This document shows, piece after piece, positions 1 through 4,862 of a DNA stretch of 6,779 nt. Every line of letters begins with the position of its first letter. Position 1 is the stretch's first letter. The position numbers were made by a program, and so were the translations under genes. The notes beneath the pieces are model-generated. The model was not told the origin of the DNA and did no database searches. It saw nothing but the letters and a program-made list of their open reading frames with translations. Origin of the DNA: Archaeoglobales archaeon. Lineage in GTDB: Archaea; Halobacteriota; Archaeoglobi; Archaeoglobales; Archaeoglobaceae. The stretch lies in contig QMZF01000051.1 of the NCBI GenBank assembly GCA_003663055.1, positions 1 through 6,779 of the forward strand, read 5' to 3'.

Positions 1-348
1 ATCCCTTGCAAAGAGTCTCAAACACGTAGCTACTTCATCATTTCTGCTTCTCGCTGTATGCATTTTCATTCCTGCACTTCCAACCTTCTCGATTATCCTT
101 GCTTCTATCGCTTCGTGGACGTCTTCCCCTTCCTTGGGCATTCCCTCCTCCCTAACCTCGATGATCACCTTAAGTATCTCCCTTGCCTCTCTCCTGGTTA
201 TATGGCCAGCCTTTAGCAGTGTGAGAACGTGAGCGAGGTCAACGAGAATATCGTAATAAAATATATTTACATCGTGTTCAAGTGACGAGGTCAAAGCCAA
301 GGCAAGTTTATCCATTTCCTTCTCTAGTCTGCTCCTCACCACGCTCAT
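1..348 (-). CDS. argH: Argininosuccinate lyase, N-terminal part (cut by the left window edge)
   Basis: ArgH splits argininosuccinate into arginine and fumarate, the last step of cytosolic arginine synthesis, as a homotetramer of the fumarase/aspartase superfamily. Only the first 116 residues are here; the family is about 450-490 long. Visible family features are TSSLEHD (20-26), YYDILVDLAHVL (31-42), the EDVHEAIEARI stretch (75-85) and the conserved HTARSRNDEVAT block (97-108), the counterpart of HTGRSRNDQVAT in better-known lyases, with Ala for Gly and Glu for Gln. The N-terminus is short and lacks the usual WGGRF segment, as I recall for some archaeal forms. The ATG at 346-348 is supported by GGAGG at 356-360, eight bases upstream. 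The start lies 41 nt inside the upstream MJ1316/DUF504 gene, so translation is probably coupled. It is the last visible gene of an operon headed by an ArsR-type regulator. Identification is firm; the C-terminal half and its catalytic serine loop cannot be checked. Confidence 0.93.
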   Translation of the reverse strand, partial: MSVVRSRLEKEMDKLALALTSSLEHDVNIFYYDILVDLAHVLTLLKAGHITRREAREILKVIIEVREEGMPKEGEDVHEAIEARIIEKVGSAGMKMHTARSRNDEVATCLRLFARD

Positions 349-595
349 TTCCCTTCCTCCAAATGGCTTTGCCATCGTAACGAATCTCAACAACCCTGTG
401 CATCGGAATTGCAATGCTTCCAAGATAAATAAACTTGTGTCCTATGTCCTCAATGTCGCCTCCAAAAAACCTTGAAATCCCCCTCGGCCTGTCAATGTAA
501 AGCACTTCAACAAGGCTAAAGTCGAATGTAGGATCCCACTTCAGCCTGTTCAGTATGCTCCTCACATCCTTTTCTTTTAATTTAAATTTCCTCAT
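308..595 (-). CDS. MJ1316/DUF504 (UPF0248) family small protein
   Basis: This 95-residue basic protein matches the archaeal UPF0248/DUF504 family, now called the MJ1316 RNA cyclic group end recognition domain. The family is proposed, mainly from comparative genomics, to bind RNA ends bearing 2',3'-cyclic phosphates. The diagnostic pattern is visible: ILNRLKWDP near the N-terminus, YIDRPRG in the middle, GGDIEDIG, then IPMHRVVEIRYDGKAIWRK, which resembles the family's IPLHRI...W(K/R)R ending. A charged tail (GNERGEEQTREGNG) follows the domain and is encoded by the stretch that overlaps argH. I chose ATG at 593-595: an in-frame TTG at 611-613 adds six residues, but GGAG lies ten bases before the ATG. 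The start overlaps the end of the upstream regulator gene by 14 nt. The substrate is unknown, and nothing visible explains a link to arginine synthesis beyond co-transcription. Confidence 0.85.
   Translation of the reverse strand: MRKFKLKEKDVRSILNRLKWDPTFDFSLVEVLYIDRPRGISRFFGGDIEDIGHKFIYLGSIAIPMHRVVEIRYDGKAIWRKGNERGEEQTREGNG
356..360 (-). promoter_or_regulatory. Ribosome binding site of argH
   Basis: On the minus strand GGAGG precedes the argH ATG with a seven-base spacer (AAGGGAA). It fixes the start of argH although the site lies inside the coding region of the preceding gene. It is one of two clear Shine-Dalgarno sites in the window; the other heads the first gene of the same operon. Confidence 0.8.
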
Positions 596-1097
596 CCTTT
601 GCAAGCTCCACAAGCTGCCCCTTAATGTTGAGCTTCAAAGAGCGTTTCGCCACGGCTCTTATAATAAGGGCATCAAGTCCAAGACTTCTGCTTATATGCG
701 GAACTGACATTTTACCAGCCTTAACTTCCTGTATTATCCTTGAAACCATTTCCTCAAATTCATCATCCGGCATAAAAACAACTTCGAGCATGCGGTTGAA
801 GTCCCTCAATGAAGCATAGAAGTTTGCGCTTATGTGGGTATAGCTGACGTGGTACTCTTTTTCTGGCTTTCCAGCTGGTTCTGAGGGCATCCTCCACTTT
901 GTTTCAAGCATCCCCGCATGCTTAAGAATGCGGAGTGCTTCCTCGACTCCTTCTCCAAATCTTTCTTTAAGCTCTGCGAGGGTTAGCCATTCCGTAAGAA
1001 GCGTGTCGTAAACATTTTTGTAAAGGTTTGTGGAGAAGATATGAAGAATGGGAACGAACTCTACTATGTCGCTGACGAGTTTTGCTCTTTTTACCAT
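582..1097 (-). CDS. Archaeal ArsR-family winged-helix transcriptional regulator
   Basis: This 171-residue protein is a probable DNA-binding regulator of the archaeal ArsR family (Pfam ArsR, PF09824, recognised from memory). Residues about 27-70 form a winged helix-turn-helix: VYDTLLTEWLTLAELKERFGEGVEEALRILKHAGMLETKW, with LTLAELKERFG and VEEALRILKHAGML as the likely HTH helices. KPEKEYHVSYTHISANFYASLRDFNRML (78-105) is the family's characteristic stretch. A second helical region (MSVPHISRSLGLDALIIRAVAKRSLKLN, about 130-157) again looks like a helix-turn-helix. No metal-binding cysteines are present (the protein has none), so it should not be a classic arsenic sensor. ATG 1095-1097 follows GAGGGTGAT with a five-base spacer. 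It is the first gene of the operon with the MJ1316/DUF504 protein and argH, so autoregulation or control of arginine genes is possible but only inferred. Confidence 0.85.
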   Translation of the reverse strand: MVKRAKLVSDIVEFVPILHIFSTNLYKNVYDTLLTEWLTLAELKERFGEGVEEALRILKHAGMLETKWRMPSEPAGKPEKEYHVSYTHISANFYASLRDFNRMLEVVFMPDDEFEEMVSRIIQEVKAGKMSVPHISRSLGLDALIIRAVAKRSLKLNIKGQLVELAKDEEI

Positions 1098-1102
1098 GCT
1101 TT

Positions 1103-1111
1103 ATCACCCTC
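1103..1111 (-). promoter_or_regulatory. Ribosome binding site of the ArsR-family gene
   Basis: The minus strand reads GAGGGTGAT, close to the archaeal anti-Shine-Dalgarno complement GGAGGTGAT, five bases before ATG 1095-1097. It shows that the first cistron of this operon has a leader, unlike most genes in the right half of the window. Confidence 0.75.
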
Positions 1112-1141
1112 TAGAAGAATTGCTATTTCTTAATCGCCCGA

Positions 1142-1159
1142 GATATTTTTAATTTTCTA
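1142..1159 (-). promoter_or_regulatory. Candidate TATA box of the ArsR-MJ1316-argH operon
   Basis: On the minus strand an AT-only run (AAAATTAAAAATATC and flanks) is preceded by purines that could act as a BRE. Its centre near 1150 predicts a transcript start near 1124, giving a leader of about 27 nt that would contain the Shine-Dalgarno site. No other AT-rich box lies closer to the gene. This is position and composition only. Confidence 0.45.
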
Positions 1160-1163
1160 TACT

Positions 1164-1678
1164 TTAGACCATCACTAAGAGTAACTTCACAAAAATATCT
1201 TCAACCGATCGTTCGCACCACACCAGGCCAGCATTTGAATATTTTCCAAAGTTCAAAAGCGTTACAGTTATTTCCGCAAATTCCTCGTTGTAAGAGTCTT
1301 TGGAATTGAGAAGGTTACGTCTCCCTTAAACCCAACAGACCACACTCCCTTTCTCAGTAGAACTTTCTCTGTTTTTACGCTACAGCCGGAAACAATCCCC
1401 ATCCAACCAGCTTCTGTATTCTGTAGGAAGGGGTTTAACGAAAGCTTCCCTCGCAAGAAACGATCAGAAAAATCTCAGAGGGAGGACGGAGAGCGCAAGA
1501 AACAAACGGATATAGGCTTACGATCTACCTGACAAAAATATAGAATTTACAGAATTAAAAACCAATAACATAGCCTTTAAGCCAGCCCGAAGTTGTAAAC
1601 AAGTAAATAAAGAACAAGCTAATTTTCTACCGTTAGGACGAAAGATTTTTGAAGACTGAAACAGATTAAACGAGTGCC
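1164..1678. other. Gene-poor stretch with short, possibly decayed minus-strand frames
   Basis: I see no convincing gene, RNA or repeat array here. On the minus strand one frame is open from 1456 to 1268 (62 codons from a TTG, containing AGWMGIVSGCSVKTEKVLL and KGVWSVGFKGDVTF), and another is open from 1325 to 1164 (53 codons without a good start, containing EEFAEITVTLLNFGKYSNAG and ERSVEDIFVKLLL). The two overlap in different frames over 1268-1325, which could mean one coding region broken by a frameshift, but neither has a ribosome site or recognisable family. The part from about 1500 to 1678 is AT-rich and should hold the promoter of the DUF104 antitoxin gene. I could not pick out a clear TATA box there; GATTTTTGA near 1644-1652 is the best weak candidate. 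Confidence 0.4.
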
Positions 1679-1873
1679 ATGACGAAGGTTATAGAGGTCG
1701 TCTACGAAAATGGTGTGTTTAAGCCCCTTGAGAAGGTTAACCTGAAAGAGGGAGAAATACTAAAGATAAAAATTGAAAAAAGTGGGCTTCACGACATCAT
1801 AAAAAAATACAGAAAATATTTCGAAGATATTGATGAAGATTTGACAGAACAACTTATAAGTGAAAGAAGATGA
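1679..1873 (+). CDS. DUF104 (AF2212-like) antitoxin of a PIN toxin pair
   Basis: This 64-residue protein belongs to the AF2212-like/DUF104 antitoxin family, common in Archaeoglobus and other thermophiles beside PIN-domain toxins. The N-terminal half is the typical beta-rich motif KVIEVVYENGVFKPLEKVNLKEGEILKIKIEK (about 3-34), where ENGVFKPLE followed by LKEGE is diagnostic. The C-terminal half (HDIIKKYRKYFEDIDEDLTEQLISERR) is charged and helical and would be the part that wraps the toxin, by analogy with other VapB proteins. The stop codon overlaps the toxin start as ATGA (1870-1873), the usual toxin-antitoxin arrangement. The start ATG has only a weak GAGTG upstream. It should neutralise the neighbouring RNase. 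Since that toxin is frameshifted here, the antitoxin may be an orphan or may be guarding a partly functional partner. Confidence 0.88.
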   Translation: MTKVIEVVYENGVFKPLEKVNLKEGEILKIKIEKSGLHDIIKKYRKYFEDIDEDLTEQLISERR

Positions 1874-2256
1874 TAGTGATAGATTCTTCGGTAATAATAG
1901 ATTCTCTCCTTCCAAAGCTTGGAGATAGATATCTAAAAGCAGATAAAATCTTAAAGGAAGTTAAGCAGAAAGACTTGCGCGTTTACACTCCAAAAATCTT
2001 GAAAGTAGAACTTGCATCGGTTCTGAGCAGGAAGAAAGATGTGGATATAGTTAGAAGATTTATTGAAGAGCTCGTTTCAGAGATTGCGTTGATTCCAGAA
2101 GAAAGATTATTCGATCTTGCTTACGATATAGCTTTTAAAGTTAGGGGAAGGGCAACAGACGCTTACTTCATTGCAACAGCAAAGCTAACAAACTCACTTT
2201 TAATCACAAACGATAAAAAAAATTATGGTAAACAACGCAAGAAAGTATGGAATTGA
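1870..2256 (+). CDS. vapC: VapC-like PIN-domain toxin, frameshifted near its 3' end
   Basis: This is a PIN-domain ribonuclease (VapC type), the toxin partner of the DUF104 protein. The four acidic metal-binding residues are all present: D5 (MIVIDSSVIID), E47 (ILKVELASVL), D97 (RGRATDAYFIATA) and D115 (LLITNDKK). Just after D115 the frame runs through eight A residues (2215-2222), leaves the family sequence, reads NYGKQRKKVWN and stops at 2256. Removing one A restores IMVNNARKYGIEAYYL and continues to a stop at 2315-2317, giving 148 residues, a normal length. As written, the product is 128 residues and lacks the last beta strand and helix. It may be inactive, a sequencing error, or rescued by slippage on the A run. 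The start is set by the ATGA overlap with the antitoxin. Confidence 0.85.
   Translation: MIVIDSSVIIDSLLPKLGDRYLKADKILKEVKQKDLRVYTPKILKVELASVLSRKKDVDIVRRFIEELVSEIALIPEERLFDLAYDIAFKVRGRATDAYFIATAKLTNSLLITNDKKNYGKQRKKVWN
2215..2222 (+). repeat. A8 homopolymer at the toxin frameshift
   Basis: Eight consecutive A residues span codons 116-118 of the PIN toxin. Seven would keep the full-length frame. Homopolymers of this length are known sites of polymerase slippage and of length error in sequencing, so this is the most likely place of the indel. Confidence 0.85.
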
Positions 2257-2317
2257 AGCTTACTACCTGATTGAGGATTTCGATAAGATTATAGAAAGAT
2301 TAAAAACTATAGCTTAA
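2223..2317 (+). pseudogene. Out-of-frame C-terminal tail of the DUF104-paired PIN toxin
   Basis: In the frame one base off from the toxin, this stretch encodes IMVNNARKYGIEAYYL and then IEDFDKIIERLKTIA before TAA. NDK-x-M-x-x-N-A-(K/R)-x-x-G-I-x-x-Y-x-L is how many archaeal VapC proteins end, so this is the lost C-terminus of the gene that starts at 1870. It has stayed open and family-like, so the frameshift is recent, artificial, or bypassed by slippage. An ATG at 2225-2227 exists in this frame but has no ribosome site, so a separate small gene is unlikely. Confidence 0.8.
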
Positions 2318-2402
2318 GTAAATTTAGCATTTGAAAGTTTCTTGGTTCTGCAAAATCTTAAGTAGAGTCTCAGATGGAGAACTTGACCAAAATCCAAAAA
2401 CG

Positions 2403-2416
2403 GAAAAGCTTATCTT
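2403..2416 (+). promoter_or_regulatory. BRE/TATA promoter of the vapB-vapC operon
   Basis: GAAAA (2403-2407) resembles a BRE and is followed directly by GCTTATCTT, a usable archaeal TATA box centred near 2412. The predicted transcript start about 25 bp downstream falls on the ATG at 2438. No Shine-Dalgarno sequence precedes that ATG, so the mRNA is probably leaderless. Confidence 0.6.
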
Positions 2417-2417
2417 T

Positions 2418-2436
2418 GTTAACATTAATTGTTAAC
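2418..2436 (+). promoter_or_regulatory. Inverted-repeat operator overlapping the vapB start region
   Basis: The sequence reads GTTAACATTAATTGTTAAC: two perfect 7-bp arms (GTTAACA and TGTTAAC) around a 5-bp AT-only centre. It fills the gap between the TATA box and the ATG, ending one base before the ATG. Ribbon-helix-helix antitoxins bind inverted repeats in their own promoters. Occupancy here would block the RNA polymerase start site, so this is a good candidate for the VapB or VapBC autoregulation site. Confidence 0.65.
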
Positions 2437-2437
2437 T

Positions 2438-2662
2438 ATGAGTGTTGTTATAGGAGTCAGAGTTCCAGAGAGGTTGAAAAAAGAGATGGAAGAACTTGGC
2501 ATAGACTACACAAAAGAAATACGAGAGTACCTAGAGAAGAGAGTTAAGGAAGAAAAGCTTTCAAGGATCTTAAAAAGGCTGGGTGAGATGCAAAAAAGCA
2601 TGAAAAAAATCGATGAAGATATTGCTTCAAAGATTATTAGAGAGGAAAGGGAACTTAGATGA
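2438..2662 (+). CDS. vapB: VapB antitoxin, ribbon-helix-helix-like
   Basis: This 74-residue protein is the antitoxin partner of the downstream VapC. Residues 1-10 (MSVVIGVRVP) form the short beta strand typical of ribbon-helix-helix (CopG/Arc-like) proteins, followed by ERLKKEMEELGIDYTKEIREYLEKRVKEEK, the two DNA-binding and dimerising helices. From about residue 40 the chain is one long charged helix with possible coiled-coil character (LSRILKRLGEMQKSMKKIDEDIASKIIREERELR), expected to bind and inhibit the toxin. I chose ATG 2438 over an in-frame TTG at 2429 because the TATA spacing fits a leaderless start there and the inverted repeat ends just before it. The gene overlaps vapC by ATGA (2659-2662). 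Family assignment is from pattern recognition of archaeal VapB proteins. Confidence 0.88.
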   Translation: MSVVIGVRVPERLKKEMEELGIDYTKEIREYLEKRVKEEKLSRILKRLGEMQKSMKKIDEDIASKIIREERELR

Positions 2663-3078
2663 TTATCGACGCATCTATCGCTGTCAAGTGGTTTATAAAC
2701 GAAAAATACAGCGATAGGGCTTTAAAATTGCTTGAGTTCTTTAAAGATGGTAAAATTGAGCTCCATGCCCCAGAAATTTTAAAAGTAGAGGTCGCAAATG
2801 CCTTACGGAAGTATTTTGCCAGAGGATTTGTCAAAGAAAGTCACGTTGAAGAATCCTTGAATATCCTGAGCAACATCGATATTACTTATCATGAAATATC
2901 TTGGAATTTGCTTAAAAAGTCCTTGAACTATTCGATTTTAAACCCGATTACGGTCTACGATGCATTATACATCCTCCTATCAAAAGACCTTAATTTGAGG
3001 TTTATTACAGCCGATGAGAAATTGTTTAAAGCTTTAAAAGAAAAAGAAAACATAATTCTTCTGAAAAACTGGCCGTAA
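2659..3078 (+). CDS. vapC: VapC PIN-domain ribonuclease toxin
   Basis: This 139-residue PIN-domain protein appears intact. The metal-binding acidic residues are D4 (MIIDASIAVKWF), E44 (ILKVEVANALRK), D101 (ITVYDALYILLSK) and D119 (RFITADEKLFKAL); SIAVKWF is a frequent VapC N-terminal signature. VapC toxins are Mg/Mn-dependent endoribonucleases that cut tRNA or rRNA and arrest translation when the antitoxin is degraded; the target here cannot be read from sequence. The ATG overlaps the vapB stop (ATGA), so the two are co-translated. It is quite different from the PIN toxin at 1870, including at the C-terminus (ENIILLKNWP), so the two pairs are probably separate acquisitions rather than a local duplication. 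Its codons are AT-rich compared with aroC downstream. Confidence 0.92.
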   Translation: MIIDASIAVKWFINEKYSDRALKLLEFFKDGKIELHAPEILKVEVANALRKYFARGFVKESHVEESLNILSNIDITYHEISWNLLKKSLNYSILNPITVYDALYILLSKDLNLRFITADEKLFKALKEKENIILLKNWP

Positions 3079-3086
3079 TAAGCTAT

Positions 3087-3101
3087 AAAACATGATGTTT
3101 T
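3087..3101. repeat. 15-bp palindrome between vapC and aroC
   Basis: AAAACATGATGTTTT has perfect 7-bp arms around a single G. It starts nine bases after the vapC stop and lies about 52-66 bp before the aroC start. It could fold as a weak hairpin ending vapBC transcripts, or be a protein site upstream of the aroC promoter. It lacks a following T run, so it is not a convincing terminator. Confidence 0.5.
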
Positions 3102-3122
3102 GCCCTATTATGTTGACAGTAA

Positions 3123-3131
3123 AAATATAAA
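3123..3131 (+). promoter_or_regulatory. TATA box of aroC
   Basis: AAATATAAA is a near-consensus archaeal TATA element centred near 3127, preceded by purine-rich AGTAA. The start 26 bp downstream coincides with ATG 3153. There is no Shine-Dalgarno sequence before that ATG, so a leaderless aroC transcript is predicted. The box also argues against the in-frame TTG at 3138, which would lie upstream of the transcript start. Confidence 0.7.
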
Positions 3132-3152
3132 CAAAGCTTGCCAATCCGTTGC

Positions 3153-4244
3153 ATGGCTGGAAATTCATTTGGCAACATTTTCCGCGTAACAACGTGGGGT
3201 GAAAGCCACGGAAAAGCCGTAGGATGCGTCATAGATGGCTGTCCTGCGGGCCTTGAAATAAACGAAGGGATAATCCAGAAGGAGCTGGACAGAAGGAGGC
3301 CCGGTGGAAGGCTTGCGTCGAAGAGGAAGGAAGAAGACAAGGTTGAAATCCTCTCCGGCGTTTTTGAAGGTAAAAGTCTTGGAACGCCCATATCCATGCT
3401 TATCTGGAACAAAGACGTGGATTCGAAACCCTACGAAGAAATAAAAGACCTCTTTCGCCCCGGACATGCTGACTTTACGTACTGGGTGAAGTTTGGCATA
3501 CGGGACTGGAGGGGCGGTGGTAGAGCTTCTGCAAGAGAGACCGCTGCAAGAGTGGCTGCCGGAGCGATAGCGAAACACTTGCTGGCTAAATTCGGAGTTA
3601 AAGTGGGTGGATTCGCAAGAGAGATAGGAGGAGTAGTTTGCAATACTGACGGCATGAGCTTCGAAGAGATCGTGGAGAATGCTGAGAAGAGCGATGTTCG
3701 ATGCCCTGATGAGGATGCAGCAAGGCTCATGGAGGAGAAAATACTGGAAGCTAGGAGGGAGGGGGACAGCGTTGGAGGAGTGGTAGAAGTCATCGTCAAA
3801 AATCCGCCTGCTGGGCTTGGTGAGCCTGTGTTCATGAAGCTCGACGCCTATTTGGCTTACGCTGTAATGGGGATACCCGCAGTAAAAGGAGTTGAGATAG
3901 GTGCCGGTTTCAGAGCTGCGAGGATGAAGGGTAGTGAGAACAACGACCCTATTATAATAAAAGACGGCCAGATAAGATTTGAATCTAACAACGCAGGCGG
4001 GATACTTGGTGGTATCTCAAATGGAGAGGATATAATCGTCAGAGCTGCGGTAAAGCCAACACCGAGCATATCAAAGCCGCAGAGAACTGTAAACTACAGA
4101 AAGATGGCCGAAGAGGAGATAATCGTCAGGGGTAGGCACGATCCCTGCATAGTGCCGAGGGCTGTTCCAGTCGTAGAAGCGATGGTCGCTATCGTTATTG
4201 CTGACGCGATGATGATGCAGGGGCTGATTCCAAGATTCCTTTAG
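3153..4244 (+). CDS. aroC: Chorismate synthase
   Basis: AroC converts 5-enolpyruvylshikimate 3-phosphate to chorismate, the last step of the shikimate pathway and the branch point to aromatic amino acids; it needs reduced FMN but no net redox change occurs. The 363 residues are the full family length. All three family signatures are visible: [20 protein letters not shown] (10-29, with the active-site His in GESHG), [20 protein letters not shown] in the first third, and [17 protein letters not shown] (328-344). The stretch [17 protein letters not shown] is the conserved FMN/substrate region. ATG 3153 is preferred over an upstream TTG (3138) by the TATA spacing. No other shikimate genes are adjacent, so it appears as a single transcription unit here, with a small hairpin directly after the stop. 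Base composition is visibly more GC-rich than in the toxin-antitoxin block on its left. Confidence 0.97.
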   Translation: MAGNSFGNIFRVTTWGESHGKAVGCVIDGCPAGLEINEGIIQKELDRRRPGGRLASKRKEEDKVEILSGVFEGKSLGTPISMLIWNKDVDSKPYEEIKDLFRPGHADFTYWVKFGIRDWRGGGRASARETAARVAAGAIAKHLLAKFGVKVGGFAREIGGVVCNTDGMSFEEIVENAEKSDVRCPDEDAARLMEEKILEARREGDSVGGVVEVIVKNPPAGLGEPVFMKLDAYLAYAVMGIPAVKGVEIGAGFRAARMKGSENNDPIIIKDGQIRFESNNAGGILGGISNGEDIIVRAAVKPTPSISKPQRTVNYRKMAEEEIIVRGRHDPCIVPRAVPVVEAMVAIVIADAMMMQGLIPRFL

Positions 4245-4263
4245 TTAACCTTTATGAGGTTAA
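4245..4263 (+). terminator. Short hairpin directly after aroC
   Basis: TTAACC and GGTTAA form a perfect 6-bp stem around the 7-nt loop TTTATGA, beginning at the first base after the aroC TAG. It is followed by A-rich sequence rather than a T run, so it is not a bacterial-style terminator. It may mark the mRNA 3' end, or act as an operator of the next gene, whose promoter region begins here. Confidence 0.35.
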
Positions 4264-4281
4264 AAATAGAGAAAATAAGTA

Positions 4282-4290
4282 AAAATTTTA
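4282..4290 (+). promoter_or_regulatory. Candidate TATA region of the membrane methyltransferase gene
   Basis: AAAATTTTA, centred near 4286, lies 27 bp before ATG 4313, the same geometry as for aroC and hypF. The whole 4260-4290 stretch is AT-rich, so other boxes are possible and the alternative GTG start at 4295 is not excluded. Confidence 0.4.
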
Positions 4291-4312
4291 GGATGTGAAC
4301 CTAACTTACTTC

Positions 4313-4858
4313 ATGAACCCGCTGTACGACGTGTTCTTCTGGGCCACGATTGCAACAGCTACGATGTTCCTAGAAACGGTAGTTTTCATCTCAAGGAGAA
4401 GGTATAGAAGGATAGTTTATGCCCTTGCTGGTATTTCAGCCATTATTCTGTTTGAAGTGCCTCGTTTCATAATTCCACTGCTTCCTCAGCCTTCCATAGG
4501 TTTAGATCCAAAGCTAGCTTTGTACATAGGTGGAGGCATCTTCGCTCTTGGTATTTCGATCATGTTCATTTCCTTCTATCAGCTTAAAACTGCAGTTCAA
4601 GATGGCAAGAGGAATTTGCAAACGTCCGGAATCTACGGCATTGTTAGGCATCCGATGTACATGGGGGACGTTATATGGCCGCTCGGTTGGAGCTTAGCCT
4701 TAAACGCTCTCTACGCTCTAGCCCTAACGCCTCTGTGGCTAATTCTAAGACTTTCATTTTCGATTCTTGAGGAAGAGAAGCTGATCGAAAAGTACGGGGA
4801 CGCATACAGAGAATACATTAGGAGGGTGAAGAAGAGAATAATTCCGGGAGTTATTTAA
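4313..4858 (+). CDS. Isoprenylcysteine carboxyl methyltransferase / phospholipid methyltransferase-like membrane protein
   Basis: This 181-residue integral membrane protein has the signature of the ICMT/PEMT superfamily, which uses S-adenosylmethionine to methylate membrane-associated substrates. Hydrophobic segments lie at about 6-26, 35-57, 69-90 and 117-152. The C-terminal half carries the family motif GIYGIVRHPMYMGD (about 106-119), where RHP contributes to the SAM pocket, then ILEEEKLIEKYGDAYREYIRRVKKRIIP (151-178), matching the usual E-E-x(n)-YG-x-x-Y-x-x-Y-x-x-x-V-x-(R/K)-x-x-P ending. The substrate is unknown; archaea have few prenylated CaaX proteins, so a lipid or small molecule is as likely. 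The start is uncertain: an in-frame GTG at 4295 adds six residues, while ATG 4313 fits the leaderless geometry. Its stop lies 4 bp from the stop of the convergent HEAT gene. Confidence 0.82.
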   Translation: MNPLYDVFFWATIATATMFLETVVFISRRRYRRIVYALAGISAIILFEVPRFIIPLLPQPSIGLDPKLALYIGGGIFALGISIMFISFYQLKTAVQDGKRNLQTSGIYGIVRHPMYMGDVIWPLGWSLALNALYALALTPLWLILRLSFSILEEEKLIEKYGDAYREYIRRVKKRIIPGVI

Positions 4859-4862
4859 CTTT

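Noticed and set aside
625..819. Plus-strand 64-codon frame inside the ArsR-family gene
   Set aside because: It is antisense to a recognised regulator with a good ribosome site; the translation has no family resemblance.
1452..1503. Direct repeat CGCAAGAAAC at 1452-1461 and 1494-1503
   Set aside because: There are only two copies of 10 bp with no flanking symmetry, no link to a gene and no third copy; chance is a sufficient explanation.
1098..1678. Possible tRNA, box C/D RNA or CRISPR repeat in the gene-poor stretch
   Set aside because: I found no cloverleaf-like arms, no paired C (RTGATGA) and D (CTGA) boxes at suitable spacing, and no regularly spaced repeats.
3138..3152. Upstream TTG start for aroC adding MPIRC
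   Set aside because: The TATA box at 3123-3131 predicts a transcript start at about 3153, downstream of the TTG, and the family N-terminus begins with the ATG form.
3083..4069. Four long minus-strand frames antisense to aroC (3083-3412, 3165-3578, 3431-3835, 3857-4069)
   Set aside because: They are shadows of a full-length, well-conserved chorismate synthase; their translations are Ser/Pro-rich and low in family character, and none has a promoter or ribosome site.
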